The notes: a model not told the origin generated them from the sequence alone. A stretch of DNA of 64,000 nucleotides from Nostoc sp. B(2019) (GCF_010091925.1 NZ_WVID01000001.1:124001-188000), one strand, 5' to 3'. Numbered from the stretch's first letter, positions 26,251-36,132 are shown. Numbers and translations are program-made.

Positions 26251-26839
26251 ATACTATCTTTGCTTTAGCAGCAACCAAGGTTAAAAAAGCAATTTACTTC
26301 ATGTATTTTAATGCTTTCTTAGCCAAGACGCTGCTAGCTTTTATTGCTGAGTCCTGAGTCCTGAGTCCTGAGTGAGGAGTAGAGACGCGATTAATCGCGT
26401 CTCTACAGGAGTAGTGAGTTGTTATTCTCCCTCTGTCTCCCCTGCTCCGCTGCCCTCCCCTTCACCCCATCTTTATCTTTAGATATAAATAGGGGGACTT
26501 TTAAGAATATTATGAAAGTCTATTTATGGCTGCTAGTATTCATCAGCCAGGAGCGTACAATAAATATAAATAAGTACATGTGGGGATCATGTAGGGATTA
26601 CAGGCAATTGCAATCCGTAATTGCTTGGAACTACTGATTTTCTGACAAAATTTCTAGAGAGCTATTGTCTAGCGAGTTATATGGAAATTGCCACTTAAAA
26701 CTTGAAGCTGTTACTTTAGTGCTATTTTGGGGAACTATGTAACCGTACCTTTTAAAGTTTTTCAGTGAACTAACCCAAATTGCGAATATAACTGCTTTAC
26801 AAAGCTTTGGACAAAACAGATTCAGAGTATATAAAGCCC
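26251..26839. other. Intergenic region with tandem and palindromic repeats
   Basis: No gene seen in 590 bp. It contains three to four copies of CCTGAGT (26350-26373) and the palindrome listed next. The rest is AT-rich and probably holds the promoters of lepA (minus) and the RHH gene (plus). Confidence 0.5.
26379..26406. repeat. GTAGAGACGCGATT palindrome (variant of the dispersed family)
   Basis: Perfect arms GTAGAGACGCGATT and AATCGCGTCTCTAC. The outer GTAGAGACG/CGTCTCTAC is shared with the GTAGAGACGTTGC repeats elsewhere in the window, while the core differs. This shows outer-arm conservation with core exchange. Confidence 0.75.
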
Positions 26840-27073
26840 ATGAATATGCAAGAAAAAGCTACCGAAGCGGGAAGACAAGTCGATAAGGTAGAAATTGCTG
26901 TCCGCCTGGACTCCGAGTTACTAGAGCAAATTCAGCATCTCACCAACGACCCCAGTAAAGTAATTGAGGTGGCGATCCGTCAGTGGTTGCGGGGTGAAAT
27001 ACCCAGAGATGATGAACTGACTCGAACTCCTGTACGTACACCTATTCCGCCTAGAGGTGAATGGAACGATTGA
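26840..27073 (+). CDS. Ribbon-helix-helix (CopG-like) small protein, 77 aa
   Basis: Contains the RHH pattern VEIAVRLDSELLEQIQHLTNDPSKVIEVAIRQWLRGEI: a strand, then two helices, as in Arc/MetJ/CopG DNA-binding repressors and antitoxins. A Pro/Arg tail follows (RTPVRTPIPPRGEW). No toxin gene is adjacent, since the next gene is a histidine kinase 149 bp downstream on the same strand. It is therefore probably an orphan antitoxin or a free-standing regulator. ATG at 26840 or 26846 is preferred over the TTG at 26807. DNA binding is inference from fold. Confidence 0.75.
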   Translation: MNMQEKATEAGRQVDKVEIAVRLDSELLEQIQHLTNDPSKVIEVAIRQWLRGEIPRDDELTRTPVRTPIPPRGEWND

Positions 27074-27221
27074 CATATAAATTCATCTGTCATTAAAAGA
27101 TAAAGAAAAAGTAAAATTTGTCAATTTAGATTCCAAAACGCCAAGAAATACCCAATCAAAAATACAAAAGCTGTAAAAATTTATGCCAAAATTTAAACAG
27201 CTTTAGTAATACTACGGTAGG

Positions 27222-29006
27222 ATGCCGTTTGACTATCCAACTCGATTAATGACTATTACTGCCAAATCCCAATTGCCTAATTTGTTTTCCCCCAATCTGG
27301 AATCTATTACCAGTAAAATTGATGGCTCATTACCAACTTTGGGAGCCGAGTTGGTATATGTGCAAGATGGGGCAGGGCGCTATCTGACCTTTTATTGGCA
27401 GCAAAGCGAACTCCTGGGATTAAATCCTGAGAAAATAGTTGACGAGCTAAACGAGGGTGAAACCTTTGTCCCTGTGGATAAGGTTACTTATTGGGAACGG
27501 TTGCACCGAATTCTGACAAGTTTAGTGCCAGAAAGGTTTCAGTGTTGGTTTAGCTACCGCCAAGAGTTATTTGAGTTGGAGTTGGCAGTTAGTCCGATTA
27601 TGCCGAGATTGGGAACCGCCGCCACCACAGTTTTAGTGATGGGACGGTTATTACAAACTAAAGTCAATAAAAAAGAGCTAAAAGTGGTATCCAAAACGCC
27701 CACACAGCTAAAGTTGACTTTACGTTCACAGCAACACCGGAAACAGGTAAATCAAATTACCAGAAATATCCGGGGGACATTGGATTTAGACATTATTTGG
27801 CAGCAAACAGTTGACAGTTTAGGGAAAGCGCTGCGTCTAGAGCGCTGCATTATCTGCCCCTACCAGTCCTCTAGCTCAAAAGTACAGGTGGTTGCAGAGT
27901 ATCACCAGTCAGATCTCAAATCAATACTTGGCTCAGAAATAGATTTAGCTTGTGAGCCTGCCTTTGCTCAGGCATTGACAACCTTAGAACCAATAGTAAT
28001 GGAGGTGTCTGGATATACTGAGTTTCAACAGCAAAAAATTTTAGTAGTTGCTACTTGTTATCAAGACCAAGCGAATGGATTTGTTGCCTTAAATCTGCCA
28101 GATGAATGCTACCCGTTGACAGAATCGGAACTTGAACTAGCAAAAGAAGCAGCAGATCAACTAGGAACAGCGATCGCTCATGCTACTTTATACAAAGAAT
28201 TAGAAGCAGCACGTCAAAAAGCCGAAGAAGCCTCCCGCCTCAAAAGTGAGTTTCTGGCTAATGTATCGCATGAAATTCGCACCCCTCTCAACGGCATGAT
28301 TGGATTCTTAAAGCTGATTTTAGAGGGGATGGCAGACGACCCAGAAGAACAAAATCAGTTTTTAGCAGAAGCTCATCAATTATCGATACACCTGCTAAAT
28401 ATCATCAACGACATCTTGGATATTGCCAAAATTGAAGCAGGCAAAATGGAGCTAGCTTGTGCTCCAGTCAAACTGAATGAGCTATTCAGTGATGTCGAAA
28501 ATTTTATGCGTCCCCAAGCAGAAATGAGAAACCTCAGCTTCGGGATGCAAATGCCTGCTACCTCCGATGAAATTATCGTCCAGAGCAACTACCAACGTTT
28601 GCTCCAAGTCATGCTCAATTTAGTGGGTAATGCCATCAAATTTACCCATGAAGGTGGTGTCACTGTTAGCGCCGATTTAGTACTCAAAAAGGCGAAACTT
28701 CAAGATCAGCAATTCCCCGGTATGGTAAGAGTGCGCGTGGCAGACACGGGCATTGGTGTTTCCCTAGATAAGCAAGATAAACTATTTCAATTGTTCTCTC
28801 AAGTAGATGGCTCCCGCACTCGTCAATATGGCGGCACAGGTTTAGGACTGGCAATATCCCAGAAACTAGTAGAGGCTATGGGTGGTGAAGTACATTTTTA
28901 CAGTTTGGGCGAAGGACTTGGCTCAACAGTCACATTTACAGTGCCTTTGTATCAACAACCAGTAATTGTTTCATCTAGTGAGAGTGACTCAGACTGTATG
29001 TGTTAG
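27222..29006 (+). CDS. Sensor histidine kinase (PAS-like, GAF, HisKA, HATPase)
   Basis: Soluble sensor kinase, 594 aa, no membrane segment. Residues 35-140 form a PAS-like domain (LVYVQDGAGRYLTFYW, LLGLNPEKIVDEL). About 180-320 is a GAF domain (LDLDIIWQQTVDSLGKALRLERCII). A short coiled coil (about 322-342) leads to HisKA with phospho-acceptor His350 in LANVSHEIRTPLNGMIGF. HATPase_c follows (about 450-585) with VMLNLVGNAIKFT (N box), ADTGIG (G1) and GGTGLGLAIS (G2). No receiver domain is attached and no response regulator gene is beside it, so the partner is unknown. Start ATG 27222; 27249 is an alternative. Confidence 0.93.
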   Translation: MPFDYPTRLMTITAKSQLPNLFSPNLESITSKIDGSLPTLGAELVYVQDGAGRYLTFYWQQSELLGLNPEKIVDELNEGETFVPVDKVTYWERLHRILTSLVPERFQCWFSYRQELFELELAVSPIMPRLGTAATTVLVMGRLLQTKVNKKELKVVSKTPTQLKLTLRSQQHRKQVNQITRNIRGTLDLDIIWQQTVDSLGKALRLERCIICPYQSSSSKVQVVAEYHQSDLKSILGSEIDLACEPAFAQALTTLEPIVMEVSGYTEFQQQKILVVATCYQDQANGFVALNLPDECYPLTESELELAKEAADQLGTAIAHATLYKELEAARQKAEEASRLKSEFLANVSHEIRTPLNGMIGFLKLILEGMADDPEEQNQFLAEAHQLSIHLLNIINDILDIAKIEAGKMELACAPVKLNELFSDVENFMRPQAEMRNLSFGMQMPATSDEIIVQSNYQRLLQVMLNLVGNAIKFTHEGGVTVSADLVLKKAKLQDQQFPGMVRVRVADTGIGVSLDKQDKLFQLFSQVDGSRTRQYGGTGLGLAISQKLVEAMGGEVHFYSLGEGLGSTVTFTVPLYQQPVIVSSSESDSDCMC

Positions 29007-29060
29007 AGTTTTGAGCAAAAAAGTCAAATAAGTAGGTAAGTATAATTAAATACAAAATCA

Positions 29061-29138
29061 AATTCTAGTTTGTAGTGAGCGATTCATCGCTCAAAACAAG
29101 GATAATCAGGACTAAAGTCCTTACTACAAACTAGAATT
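29061..29138. repeat. 78-bp element with 16-bp terminal inverted repeats
   Basis: Perfect ends AATTCTAGTTTGTAGT (29061-29076) and ACTACAAACTAGAATT (29123-29138) enclose two further hairpins (GAGCGATTCATCGCTC and GGACTAAAGTCC). It lies between the kinase gene and the convergent Uma2 gene and could act as a two-way barrier; it looks like a small non-autonomous element. Confidence 0.75.
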
Positions 29139-29204
29139 CATTTACGCCTAGCTACTTAATATTAAATCCGCTAGCGTTGAAAATTCCTTCTCGCTTTGTT
29201 TGAA

Positions 29205-30035
29205 CTAAGTAGGTACTTCATCTATAGGCAAATTATTCGGATCAATACCTTGAGATTGTAAATAGGCAATTAGCCGTTCTTTTTGCTGACGTTCTTGTTC
29301 AGCACGTTGGCGTTCTTGTTCAGCACGTTGGCGTTCTTGTTCAGCACGTTGGCGTTCTTGTTCAGCACGTTGGCGTTCTTGTTCAATCTGTTCTACTGCC
29401 CACGGTAACAAATTACCTGCTTCATCCCACCACCGCAACCAGTAACCTGTTCGGGTTTCTTTTGTTCCTTGCCAAGTTCCCAAAAATAAACTCATCGAAG
29501 CAATCCAATGACGACCATTTTCATCGGGTTGCTTGAGTTCGTAGCGTCCATTTTCGAGTTGATAAAATTCTAGTAAACCACCATTTGGCTCAAAAATTAC
29601 GTAAATGGGAACCTGCAAAATTTGCTCGTAGAAAAACCATTTTCCCGGTGGATAAGTTCGCTTTACTGAATATTCTCCACCATCGGTATCGGATAGAAAT
29701 TCCATCACAACCGCCGGGATATCTCCTTCTAAGTTGGGTGTGTAGCTTTTGCGGTCAGCTAAAACCTGATTAACACGAGGAACATAAACCCAGTCGGGAG
29801 CTTTAGCAATAAACTGTCCGTTAAGTGTTGCACAAAGACCAAAATTTGAGGCTATCAACATCTGGGGTTGGATGAAACCACTGATTTCTAAGCTTTCACG
29901 CAAAGCACCAGCCAAGATTGGCTGACCTGTATTTTCCACTGGTTCATCCTCTAACTGAAAATCATCGGGCAATGCTTCCCAAGAGATTACCAGTTTGGTT
30001 GATGAGGATTTGGCCTCACTAACCTGGGTTGCCAT
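29205..30035 (-). CDS. Uma2-family putative endonuclease (DUF820) with EQERQRA repeats
   Basis: Uma2/DUF820 proteins form a large cyanobacterial family with a PD-(D/E)xK-like nuclease fold and no firm biological role. Here the core is at about residues 20-190: APDWVYVPRVNQVL supplies the Asp, and IPAVVMEFLSDTDGGEYSVKRTYPPGKWFFYE the Glu and Lys region. WWDEAGNLLPW follows. The tail (about 215-260) is a coiled coil made of four EQERQRA copies and a fifth EQERQQK, encoded by a 21-bp tandem repeat near 29290-29400. Repeat number likely varies between strains. Real gene; function uncertain. Confidence 0.88.
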   Translation of the reverse strand: MATQVSEAKSSSTKLVISWEALPDDFQLEDEPVENTGQPILAGALRESLEISGFIQPQMLIASNFGLCATLNGQFIAKAPDWVYVPRVNQVLADRKSYTPNLEGDIPAVVMEFLSDTDGGEYSVKRTYPPGKWFFYEQILQVPIYVIFEPNGGLLEFYQLENGRYELKQPDENGRHWIASMSLFLGTWQGTKETRTGYWLRWWDEAGNLLPWAVEQIEQERQRAEQERQRAEQERQRAEQERQRAEQERQQKERLIAYLQSQGIDPNNLPIDEVPT

Positions 30036-30461
30036 AAATACTGCCTTTTATTGATTTGCTTTTATTTTATCGCTCTCGGTACGGCGTTTAGCTCACGCGC
30101 GAAAGAGAAGTTTGTAGCTTGCTTCCCGCAAGGTGCGGCGGCTAGTAGCCTACGATAACGCTTAAGAACCTCCGTAGACGCACGGTAGACGCGGAGCGGC
30201 TGTCGGAGACATCAAAACTCTCTTATAGTCGGCGCAGCGTCCCGTAGGGAAGGGTTATGGTGGGTGCAAAAAAGCGTGCACTTATTATTTTGTGTCCTAG
30301 CGCGATCGCCAAAACATAGTTTGGCTTAACAATCACACTCATGTGATTACATATATTAGTTAGTCCAATAATAAACAAGCAATTAATTACATCTATCAGA
30401 CTTTGAACTTTGCACTCCAGACTTTGAACTAAACTGATAAAAGTGAAGTCAAAGTGGTTAT
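30036..30461. other. Intergenic region with GC-rich dispersed repeats
   Basis: No gene. The left half (30060-30250) is a mosaic of GC-rich repeats such as GCTTGCTTCCCGCAAGG and CGTAGACGC that also occur near 3840 and 52940. The right half is AT-rich and should contain the promoter of the DUF3386 gene. A minus-strand frame 30223-30483 overlaps the next gene start and is not credible. Confidence 0.5.
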
Positions 30462-31172
30462 ATGACAGATCCAATAACAGCAAGCGCTTTGTTCCAAACC
30501 GCTTACGAAAGTCGTTACACTTGGGACGAAAACTTTCCTGGTTATAGTGCAGATGTGCAACTAGTGCAGGGTTCAGAAGTTTATACAGGTACTATTCGCA
30601 TTAACCGCGACCTGAGCGTAGAAGTTATCGGTATTGCAGATGAACAAGTACAAGAAGGCATCTATACCCAATTACGAGATATAGTTACTCATCGCCAACG
30701 CTCCAGTTTTGAGCAGTCTCATGGCCAGCATGAGTTTACCTTGGGTGAAACAGATGAAACTGGTGCGGTGCAAGTTCTGGTCAAGGGCGACTCGATGGGT
30801 TCTAATTATAAAATTCGCGGCAAGGAAATTTGCCAAGTCAGTCGGGTTATGGGTCGCATGGCTTTTGTAATTAATACTCACGAAAGCTTCGATACTGGTT
30901 CTGGCTACATTGCGAGTCGCTACGATGCGGTTTTCCGCAACTCGAAAACTAATGAAGTCAGCAGCGTCCTGAAATTTGAAGACACATATAAAAAATTTGG
31001 CGATTATTATTTAATGACCAAACAGGTTGTGCAAGAGTGTGAAGATGGCGTTAGCGTTGACGGAGCCTCTGATATAGAAGCAGCAACGTCAGGAGCATCA
31101 AGGTCAGTTGCTCGCATGACAACTGAGTTCAGCTACTCCAATATCAAGCTGCTAAAACCAGCAATTGTTTAG
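30462..31172 (+). CDS. DUF3386 family protein
   Basis: A 236-aa soluble protein with the DUF3386 pattern: ASALFQTAYESRYTWDENFPGYSADVQLV at the start, IRINRDLSVEVIG, then repeated beta-strand segments (YKIRGKEICQVSRVMGRMAFVINTHESFDTGSGYIASRYDAVF). The family is widespread in cyanobacteria and plants, and its function is not established. No signal peptide or membrane segment. It stands alone, 190 bp before the Nfu-type gene on the same strand. The family call is from memory of the motif order and is fairly confident. Confidence 0.8.
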   Translation: MTDPITASALFQTAYESRYTWDENFPGYSADVQLVQGSEVYTGTIRINRDLSVEVIGIADEQVQEGIYTQLRDIVTHRQRSSFEQSHGQHEFTLGETDETGAVQVLVKGDSMGSNYKIRGKEICQVSRVMGRMAFVINTHESFDTGSGYIASRYDAVFRNSKTNEVSSVLKFEDTYKKFGDYYLMTKQVVQECEDGVSVDGASDIEAATSGASRSVARMTTEFSYSNIKLLKPAIV

Positions 31173-31362
31173 TTATTTAGTCATCAACACATGACTCTTT
31201 TGTCTCAGTACACTGGACAAAGCGCAATCTAGGGACAATTAGATCTAGGATCGACTTAACAAAGCTGGAAAACAAAATTTTGGATAATGGTTTTGTAGTA
31301 GACTTCAGCACTACTACAAATTAATTCCCGATCGCCATCGTTTACTTAGCAGGTCTAAAACT

Positions 31363-31593
31363 ATGGAACTAACAATTGGCAACGTCGAAACAGTATTAGA
31401 TGAAATGCGCCCTTACCTCATGTCTGATGGTGGCAATGTGGAGCTCGTAGAACTCGATGGCCCTGTGGTCAAACTACGGTTGCAAGGTGCTTGTGGTTCT
31501 TGCCCAAGTTCTGCAATGACCTTGAGAATGGGTATTGAGCGCCGCCTCCGGGAAATGATTCCCGAAATTGCAGAAGTTGAGCAAGTAATTTAG
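31363..31593 (+). CDS. NifU-like (Nfu-type) iron-sulfur scaffold
   Basis: A 76-aa single NifU C-terminal domain: [26 protein letters not shown], then the cluster-binding CxxC in [13 protein letters not shown]. In cyanobacteria this protein (often named nfu or nifU-like) is an essential scaffold that passes 4Fe-4S clusters to targets such as photosystem I. The N-terminal NifU scaffold domain is absent, which separates it from nitrogen-fixation NifU. The length is normal. Followed by a GT-rich/low-complexity repeat tract and then the GH57 gene. Confidence 0.95.
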   Translation: MELTIGNVETVLDEMRPYLMSDGGNVELVELDGPVVKLRLQGACGSCPSSAMTLRMGIERRLREMIPEIAEVEQVI

Positions 31594-31715
31594 GGATTGG
31601 GGATTGGGGATTGGGGGCTAGGGGAGCAGGGGAGCAGAGGGGCAGGGGGCAGAGGGACGACAAAAGAGTAATTCTTTCCCTTTTCCCTTTTCCCTTTTCC
31701 CCATGCCCAATCCCC
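31594..31715. repeat. Low-complexity tandem repeats (GGGGATT, GGGGAGCA, CCCTTTT)
   Basis: Three copies of GGGATTG, several GGGGAGCA/GGGGCAGA units and three copies of CCCTTTT in 120 bp. Typical short tandem repeat tract of filamentous cyanobacteria. Confidence 0.8.
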
Positions 31716-31815
31716 CTGCCCCATGACACCATTTGCTTTAAGTCGGGCATTGCCCGCGCCCAACGCAATGGCTCCCCCATGCCCCATGCCTATGCCCTAA
31801 CCCCAATCACTATCT

Positions 31816-34050
31816 ATGTCCCATCCCTTACACGTCGCTTTTATCTGGCATCAACATCAGCCGCTATACAAATCTCCTGGCAGCGGCGTTTCGCTATCTC
31901 CTAGTCAGCAGTACCGTCTGCCTTGGGTACGGTTGCATGGTACTAAAGATTATCTGGATTTAATATTACTCCTAGAGCGGTATCCGAAGTTACACCAAAC
32001 GGTAAATCTAGTACCCTCGCTGATATTGCAACTTGAAGATTACATTGCTGGCACTGCTTTTGATCCTTACCTCACAGCCAGCTTGACACCAACTGAGCAA
32101 CTAACTCAGCAACAGCGGGAATTCATTATCCAACACTTTTTTGATGCCAATCACCACACGCTGATTGACCCCCATCCCCGCTATGCCGAGTTGTACACGC
32201 AAAGGCAGGAAAAGGGGCCAGCTTGGTGTTTGGCAAATTGGCAATTGCCAGATTATAGTGATTTGCTAGCTTGGCACAATTTGGCATGGATCGATCCGCT
32301 ATTTTGGGATGACCCGGAAATTGCGGCTTGGTTAAAGCAGGGTCGAAATTTTACTTTAAGCGATCGCCAGCGGATTTATTCCAAACAGCGTCAAATTCTC
32401 AGCCGCATCATTCCCCAACACCGGAAAATGCAGGAAGCGGGGCAATTAGAAGTTACTACTACGCCCTACACTCACCCGATTTTACCCTTACTCGCTGATA
32501 CAAACTCCGGTCGGGTAGCAGTGCCTAATATGACTCTACCTCAGTATCGGTTTCAGTGGGCAGAAGATATCCCCCGCCACTTACAAAAAGCTTGGAACCT
32601 ATATAAAGACCGCTTTGGACAAATACCCCGTGGCTTGTGGCCTTCAGAACAGTCAGTCAGCCCGGAGATACTTCCATATATTATTGATCAAGGATTTAAG
32701 TGGATTTGCTCAGATGAAGCCGTTTTGGGATGGACGCTGAAACACTTTTTTCACCGGGATGGGGCGGGGAACGTGGAGCAACCAGAATTGCTGTACCGAC
32801 CATACCGCCTGCAAACCCCAGCAGGTGATTTGGCGATTGTGTTTCGTGACCATCGATTATCAGATTTGATTGGCTTTACTTACAGCGCCATGCCTGCAAA
32901 ACAGGCAGCAGCGGACTTAGTGGGTCACCTACAAGCGATCGCTAAAATGCAAAGAGACAGCCAAAGTGAACAACCTTGGTTAGTTACCATCGCTTTGGAT
33001 GGAGAAAATTGCTGGGAATTTTACCCGCAAGATGGCAAACCTTTCCTAGAAGCTTTATATCAAACATTAAGCAACGAACCCCACCTTAAACTCGTTACTG
33101 TCTCCGAATTTCTCGAACAATTTCCCGCCACAGCAACCATCCCTGGAGAACAACTGCATAGCGGTTCTTGGGTAGATGGCAGCTTTACCACTTGGATAGG
33201 CGACCCTGCCAAAAATCGGGCTTGGGACTATCTGACACAAGCCAGAAATCTGTTGGCAAATCATCCTGAAGCCACAGAAGACAATAACCCCGAAGCGTGG
33301 GAAGCTTTATATGCCGCCGAGGGTTCCGACTGGTTCTGGTGGTTTGGCGAAGGACATTCATCAAATCAGGATGCCATTTTTGACCAGTTGTTTCGGGAAC
33401 ACTTGTTTGGCATTTACAAGGCGTTAAATGAACCCATACCTTCACATATTCGGCAACCAGTGGAGGTTCACCAAGCACGCGCAGACCACCGCCCAGAAGG
33501 GTTTATTCACCCCGCCATTGATGGCAAAGGTGATGAACAGGATTGGGACAAAGCTGGACGCATAGAAATAGGCGGGGCGCGAGGGACGATGCACAACAGC
33601 AGTGTCATCCAGCGGCTTTGGTATGGGGTAGATCACCTGAATTTCTATTTGCGGTTGGACTTTAAAAGTGGCGTTGCACCAGGAGGAGATTTGCCAGCAG
33701 AGTTAAATTTACTGTGGTTCTATCCCGACAAGACAATGGTCAACAGTCCGGTTCCTTTAGCAGATGTGCCAGATGCAGCCCCACTAAATTACCTTTTCCA
33801 CCATCTTCTAGAAATTAATTTGCTGACGCAATCAATTCAGTTTCGAGAAGCTGGAGAACATCATCAATGGCATCCCCGTGCTAGTCGCGCTCAAGTAGCT
33901 TTAAATAATTGTTTAGAGTTATCTGTGCCGTGGGCAGATTTGCAAGTTCCGCCAGATTATCCCCTACGTTTGATTTTGGTGCTGGCGGATGAGGGGCGTT
34001 TTTGCAATTATTTGCCAGAAAGTGCTTTGATTCCGATTGAAGTGCCTTAA
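31816..34050 (+). CDS. Glycoside hydrolase family 57 alpha-glucan enzyme
   Basis: GH57 enzymes act on alpha-glucans (alpha-amylase, amylopullulanase, 4-alpha-glucanotransferase or branching activity). The chain begins with HVAFIWHQHQPLYK (family region 1, HQP). Further regions are GLWPSEQSVSPEIL, KWICSDEAVLGW (probable nucleophile Glu), and LVTIALDGENCWEFY with the catalytic Asp. A C-terminal beta-domain from about residue 560 (VHQARADHRPEGFIHPAIDGKGDEQDW) resembles a DUF1925/1926-like or carbohydrate-binding module and is not part of minimal GH57. The protein has 744 aa and no signal peptide, so it acts in the cytoplasm, fitting glycogen turnover with the GH13 and GT4 genes of this window. 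ATG 31816. Exact specificity open. Confidence 0.92.
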   Translation: MSHPLHVAFIWHQHQPLYKSPGSGVSLSPSQQYRLPWVRLHGTKDYLDLILLLERYPKLHQTVNLVPSLILQLEDYIAGTAFDPYLTASLTPTEQLTQQQREFIIQHFFDANHHTLIDPHPRYAELYTQRQEKGPAWCLANWQLPDYSDLLAWHNLAWIDPLFWDDPEIAAWLKQGRNFTLSDRQRIYSKQRQILSRIIPQHRKMQEAGQLEVTTTPYTHPILPLLADTNSGRVAVPNMTLPQYRFQWAEDIPRHLQKAWNLYKDRFGQIPRGLWPSEQSVSPEILPYIIDQGFKWICSDEAVLGWTLKHFFHRDGAGNVEQPELLYRPYRLQTPAGDLAIVFRDHRLSDLIGFTYSAMPAKQAAADLVGHLQAIAKMQRDSQSEQPWLVTIALDGENCWEFYPQDGKPFLEALYQTLSNEPHLKLVTVSEFLEQFPATATIPGEQLHSGSWVDGSFTTWIGDPAKNRAWDYLTQARNLLANHPEATEDNNPEAWEALYAAEGSDWFWWFGEGHSSNQDAIFDQLFREHLFGIYKALNEPIPSHIRQPVEVHQARADHRPEGFIHPAIDGKGDEQDWDKAGRIEIGGARGTMHNSSVIQRLWYGVDHLNFYLRLDFKSGVAPGGDLPAELNLLWFYPDKTMVNSPVPLADVPDAAPLNYLFHHLLEINLLTQSIQFREAGEHHQWHPRASRAQVALNNCLELSVPWADLQVPPDYPLRLILVLADEGRFCNYLPESALIPIEVP

Positions 34051-34091
34051 AACTAAGATATTGCACTAGTTCTCACAACCGCCTAGAACAC

Positions 34092-34163
34092 CGATTCAGT
34101 ATTCAAGATAGGGGCGAGAAAAACCGATTATTTCGTAGAGACGTTGCAATGCAACGTCTCTAC
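34092..34163. repeat. Dispersed repeat, intact copy
   Basis: 34092-34148 is identical to 3662-3718, and the palindrome GTAGAGACGTTGCA / TGCAACGTCTCTAC (34135-34163) closes it. Located 40 bp after the GH57 stop. Together with the 3662 copy it defines a repeat unit with a 43-bp unique lead and a 29-bp palindrome. Confidence 0.85.
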
Positions 34164-34265
34164 AGTCGCGTTTGAGTCTACAAAGATTGGAATTGGGTTA
34201 TTAGCGCGGAAATTTATTTGCGGGTGGGATAGTTGCCTCATTGAGAATAGTGTAATACCAAGCTT

Positions 34266-34295
34266 GTAGGGTAAGCATTACAATGCCCACCCTAC
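34266..34295. repeat. Degenerate GTAGGGTGGGCA hairpin
   Basis: GTAGGGTAAGCATT and AATGCCCACCCTAC form an imperfect hairpin homologous to 5209-5237. Confidence 0.6.
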
Positions 34296-34457
34296 TGTTG
34301 TTTATGCTGACTTCGTGAATTTTAGAATTCTATATTTTAAATTTTCAATTGCAGGGTGAAGAAGGTCATGATTTAGCAAAGATACAGTAATGCTACTGAC
34401 ACTCAAGAATATTTTTCATAAAATTAAAGACATTGTAGAGTAGCTTTTGTGTAGCTA

Positions 34458-35495
34458 ATGAATCGCCTTTCTTCCAAAATCACGAATCCTGAATCTTCAC
34501 AGCATCAACTTGGTCAAATGTGTGGTTCCAAACAGCTATTTCGCGATCGCTACGAAATACTCCGAATTTTGGGTAGAGGTGGTTTTGGCATCACGTATTT
34601 AGCCAAGAATGCTGTAATACCAGGGAATCCCTTGTGTGTAATTAAGCAGCTTTGTGTAAAAGTGACTAGCCCTCAAAGTTGGCAAAGAGCATGCGATCGC
34701 TTTGAAAAAGAAGCAAAAACTTTAGGTCAACTCGGTAGCCATTCTCAAATTCCCCTGCTTTTAGACTACTTTGAAGAGAATGGAGAGTTTTATTTAGTTC
34801 AAGAATACGTCCAGGGTTTCACTTTGGCGCAAGAAGTCCGGCGAACTGGGCCCAAGAATGAAGCCGCCGTTAAGCAATTTTTGCAGGAATTATTACCAGT
34901 ATTGCAGTATCTTCATAAACATCGTGTAATTCATCGAGATATTAAGCCTCAGAACTTGCTGCGCTGTGAGTATGACGCACGGGTAGTACTAATAGATTTT
35001 GGTGCAGTGAAAGAGGAATTAGCTGACGCTTGTGAAAGCTCAATCAATAAAACTGCTTTTATTGGAACTATGGGATTTGCACCACCAGAACAGTTTTCTC
35101 TGCGTCCAGTTTATGCCAGTGATATTTATGCACTGGGTATGACTTGTCTTTATTTGTTAACAGGCAAAAGCCCTTTAGAATTTGACTACGATGCAGATAC
35201 AGGTGAAATATGTTGGCAAAAAGAAGTAAACATCAGTAGCAATTTTGCTCAGGTTTTGGGCAAAATGCTGAAAATTCCTTTAGATGAACGTTTTAGGACT
35301 GCTGATGATGCGATCGCAGCTTTGAACTGGGACAGCTACTTGCCAACTTTAAATAACTGTTTAACTACCCAAAGCCTCAAAAATCAAACTACTACAACAG
35401 AAAATCCTCAAGTATATATACCTCCTGTCGCCAGAACTGCTAACGCCATTCGGAAATGGAGAGCAAGACTAAAAGAAACAAAGTCATGTAATTAA
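34458..35495 (+). CDS. Eukaryotic-type Ser/Thr protein kinase
   Basis: A 345-aa soluble Hanks-type kinase. Motifs: GRGGFGITYLA (P-loop), VIKQLC (Lys), HRDIKPQNLL (catalytic loop), LIDFGAVK (DFG) and GFAPPEQF (activation/P+1 region, the PEQ form common in cyanobacteria). A short C-terminal tail without a membrane segment follows. It is the first of three kinase genes within 9 kb, and the only one without a zinc-ribbon start and WD40 repeats. Substrates are unknown. ATG 34458; no clear ribosome site. Confidence 0.94.
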   Translation: MNRLSSKITNPESSQHQLGQMCGSKQLFRDRYEILRILGRGGFGITYLAKNAVIPGNPLCVIKQLCVKVTSPQSWQRACDRFEKEAKTLGQLGSHSQIPLLLDYFEENGEFYLVQEYVQGFTLAQEVRRTGPKNEAAVKQFLQELLPVLQYLHKHRVIHRDIKPQNLLRCEYDARVVLIDFGAVKEELADACESSINKTAFIGTMGFAPPEQFSLRPVYASDIYALGMTCLYLLTGKSPLEFDYDADTGEICWQKEVNISSNFAQVLGKMLKIPLDERFRTADDAIAALNWDSYLPTLNNCLTTQSLKNQTTTTENPQVYIPPVARTANAIRKWRARLKETKSCN

Positions 35496-36132
35496 TACTT
35501 ATAGCAGTTTTTAGTTGAATGAGGTACTGAGGTACACAAAGAAGTAAGTAACTGAAAAGTTAGCTCCCCGACTTCTTAAAAAAGTCGGGGAGGTGGAAAC
35601 CGCAAACGCTATAAAGTATCAAATTAACAATTAATTAAGATAAATTCCAAACATCAAAAGCAATTTTAGTAATATTTGTGACTATATTTAATAGTCAAAT
35701 ATGTTTGATTCATCTGATTTGACTTAATACTTAGTAGCTTGTTGCTTGCCAAGATACAAGCAAAATTACTTGAGTAAATAATTTAAAAATATTTTAAATT
35801 CAGATTATTATATAATCGAGAAAATAAATAATCTTATGGCTCTTGTAGTTTTCCGAAACTGAGGAAGACTGGCTACTATCTACAAACGCTAACTATATTA
35901 AGTAGCTCCCCAATCCCCAGAACAGGGTTTTCTACCTACCAGTACGCGAGAGTCAATTATTTTAAGGGAAAAGCGCAAAGTCGAGCCAGCGCTGCGGGAG
36001 GGTTTCCCTCCGCAGGCGACTGGCGTCTGAGCGGTTTGCGGAGCGTCTCATAGAGAGGCTTCCTCCGTTCAGAACTTTGTAAAAGAGGGGCAAACTTAGC
36101 ATTAATTTTCATGCAGTCGCGCTTGTCAGATC
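35496..36132. other. Intergenic region between two kinase genes
   Basis: No gene in 637 bp. Contains an 11-bp perfect inverted repeat CTCCCCGACTT / AAGTCGGGGAG (35564-35574, 35582-35592), not followed by T residues, and a GC-rich repeat tract (35960-36075) with inverted parts such as GGAGGGTTTCCCTCC. The centre is AT-rich. Confidence 0.55.

Noticed and set aside
35564-35592. CTCCCCGACTT hairpin as terminator for the Ser/Thr kinase gene
   Set aside because: No T-run on the plus strand (followed by GTGGAAACC); more likely a dispersed repeat.
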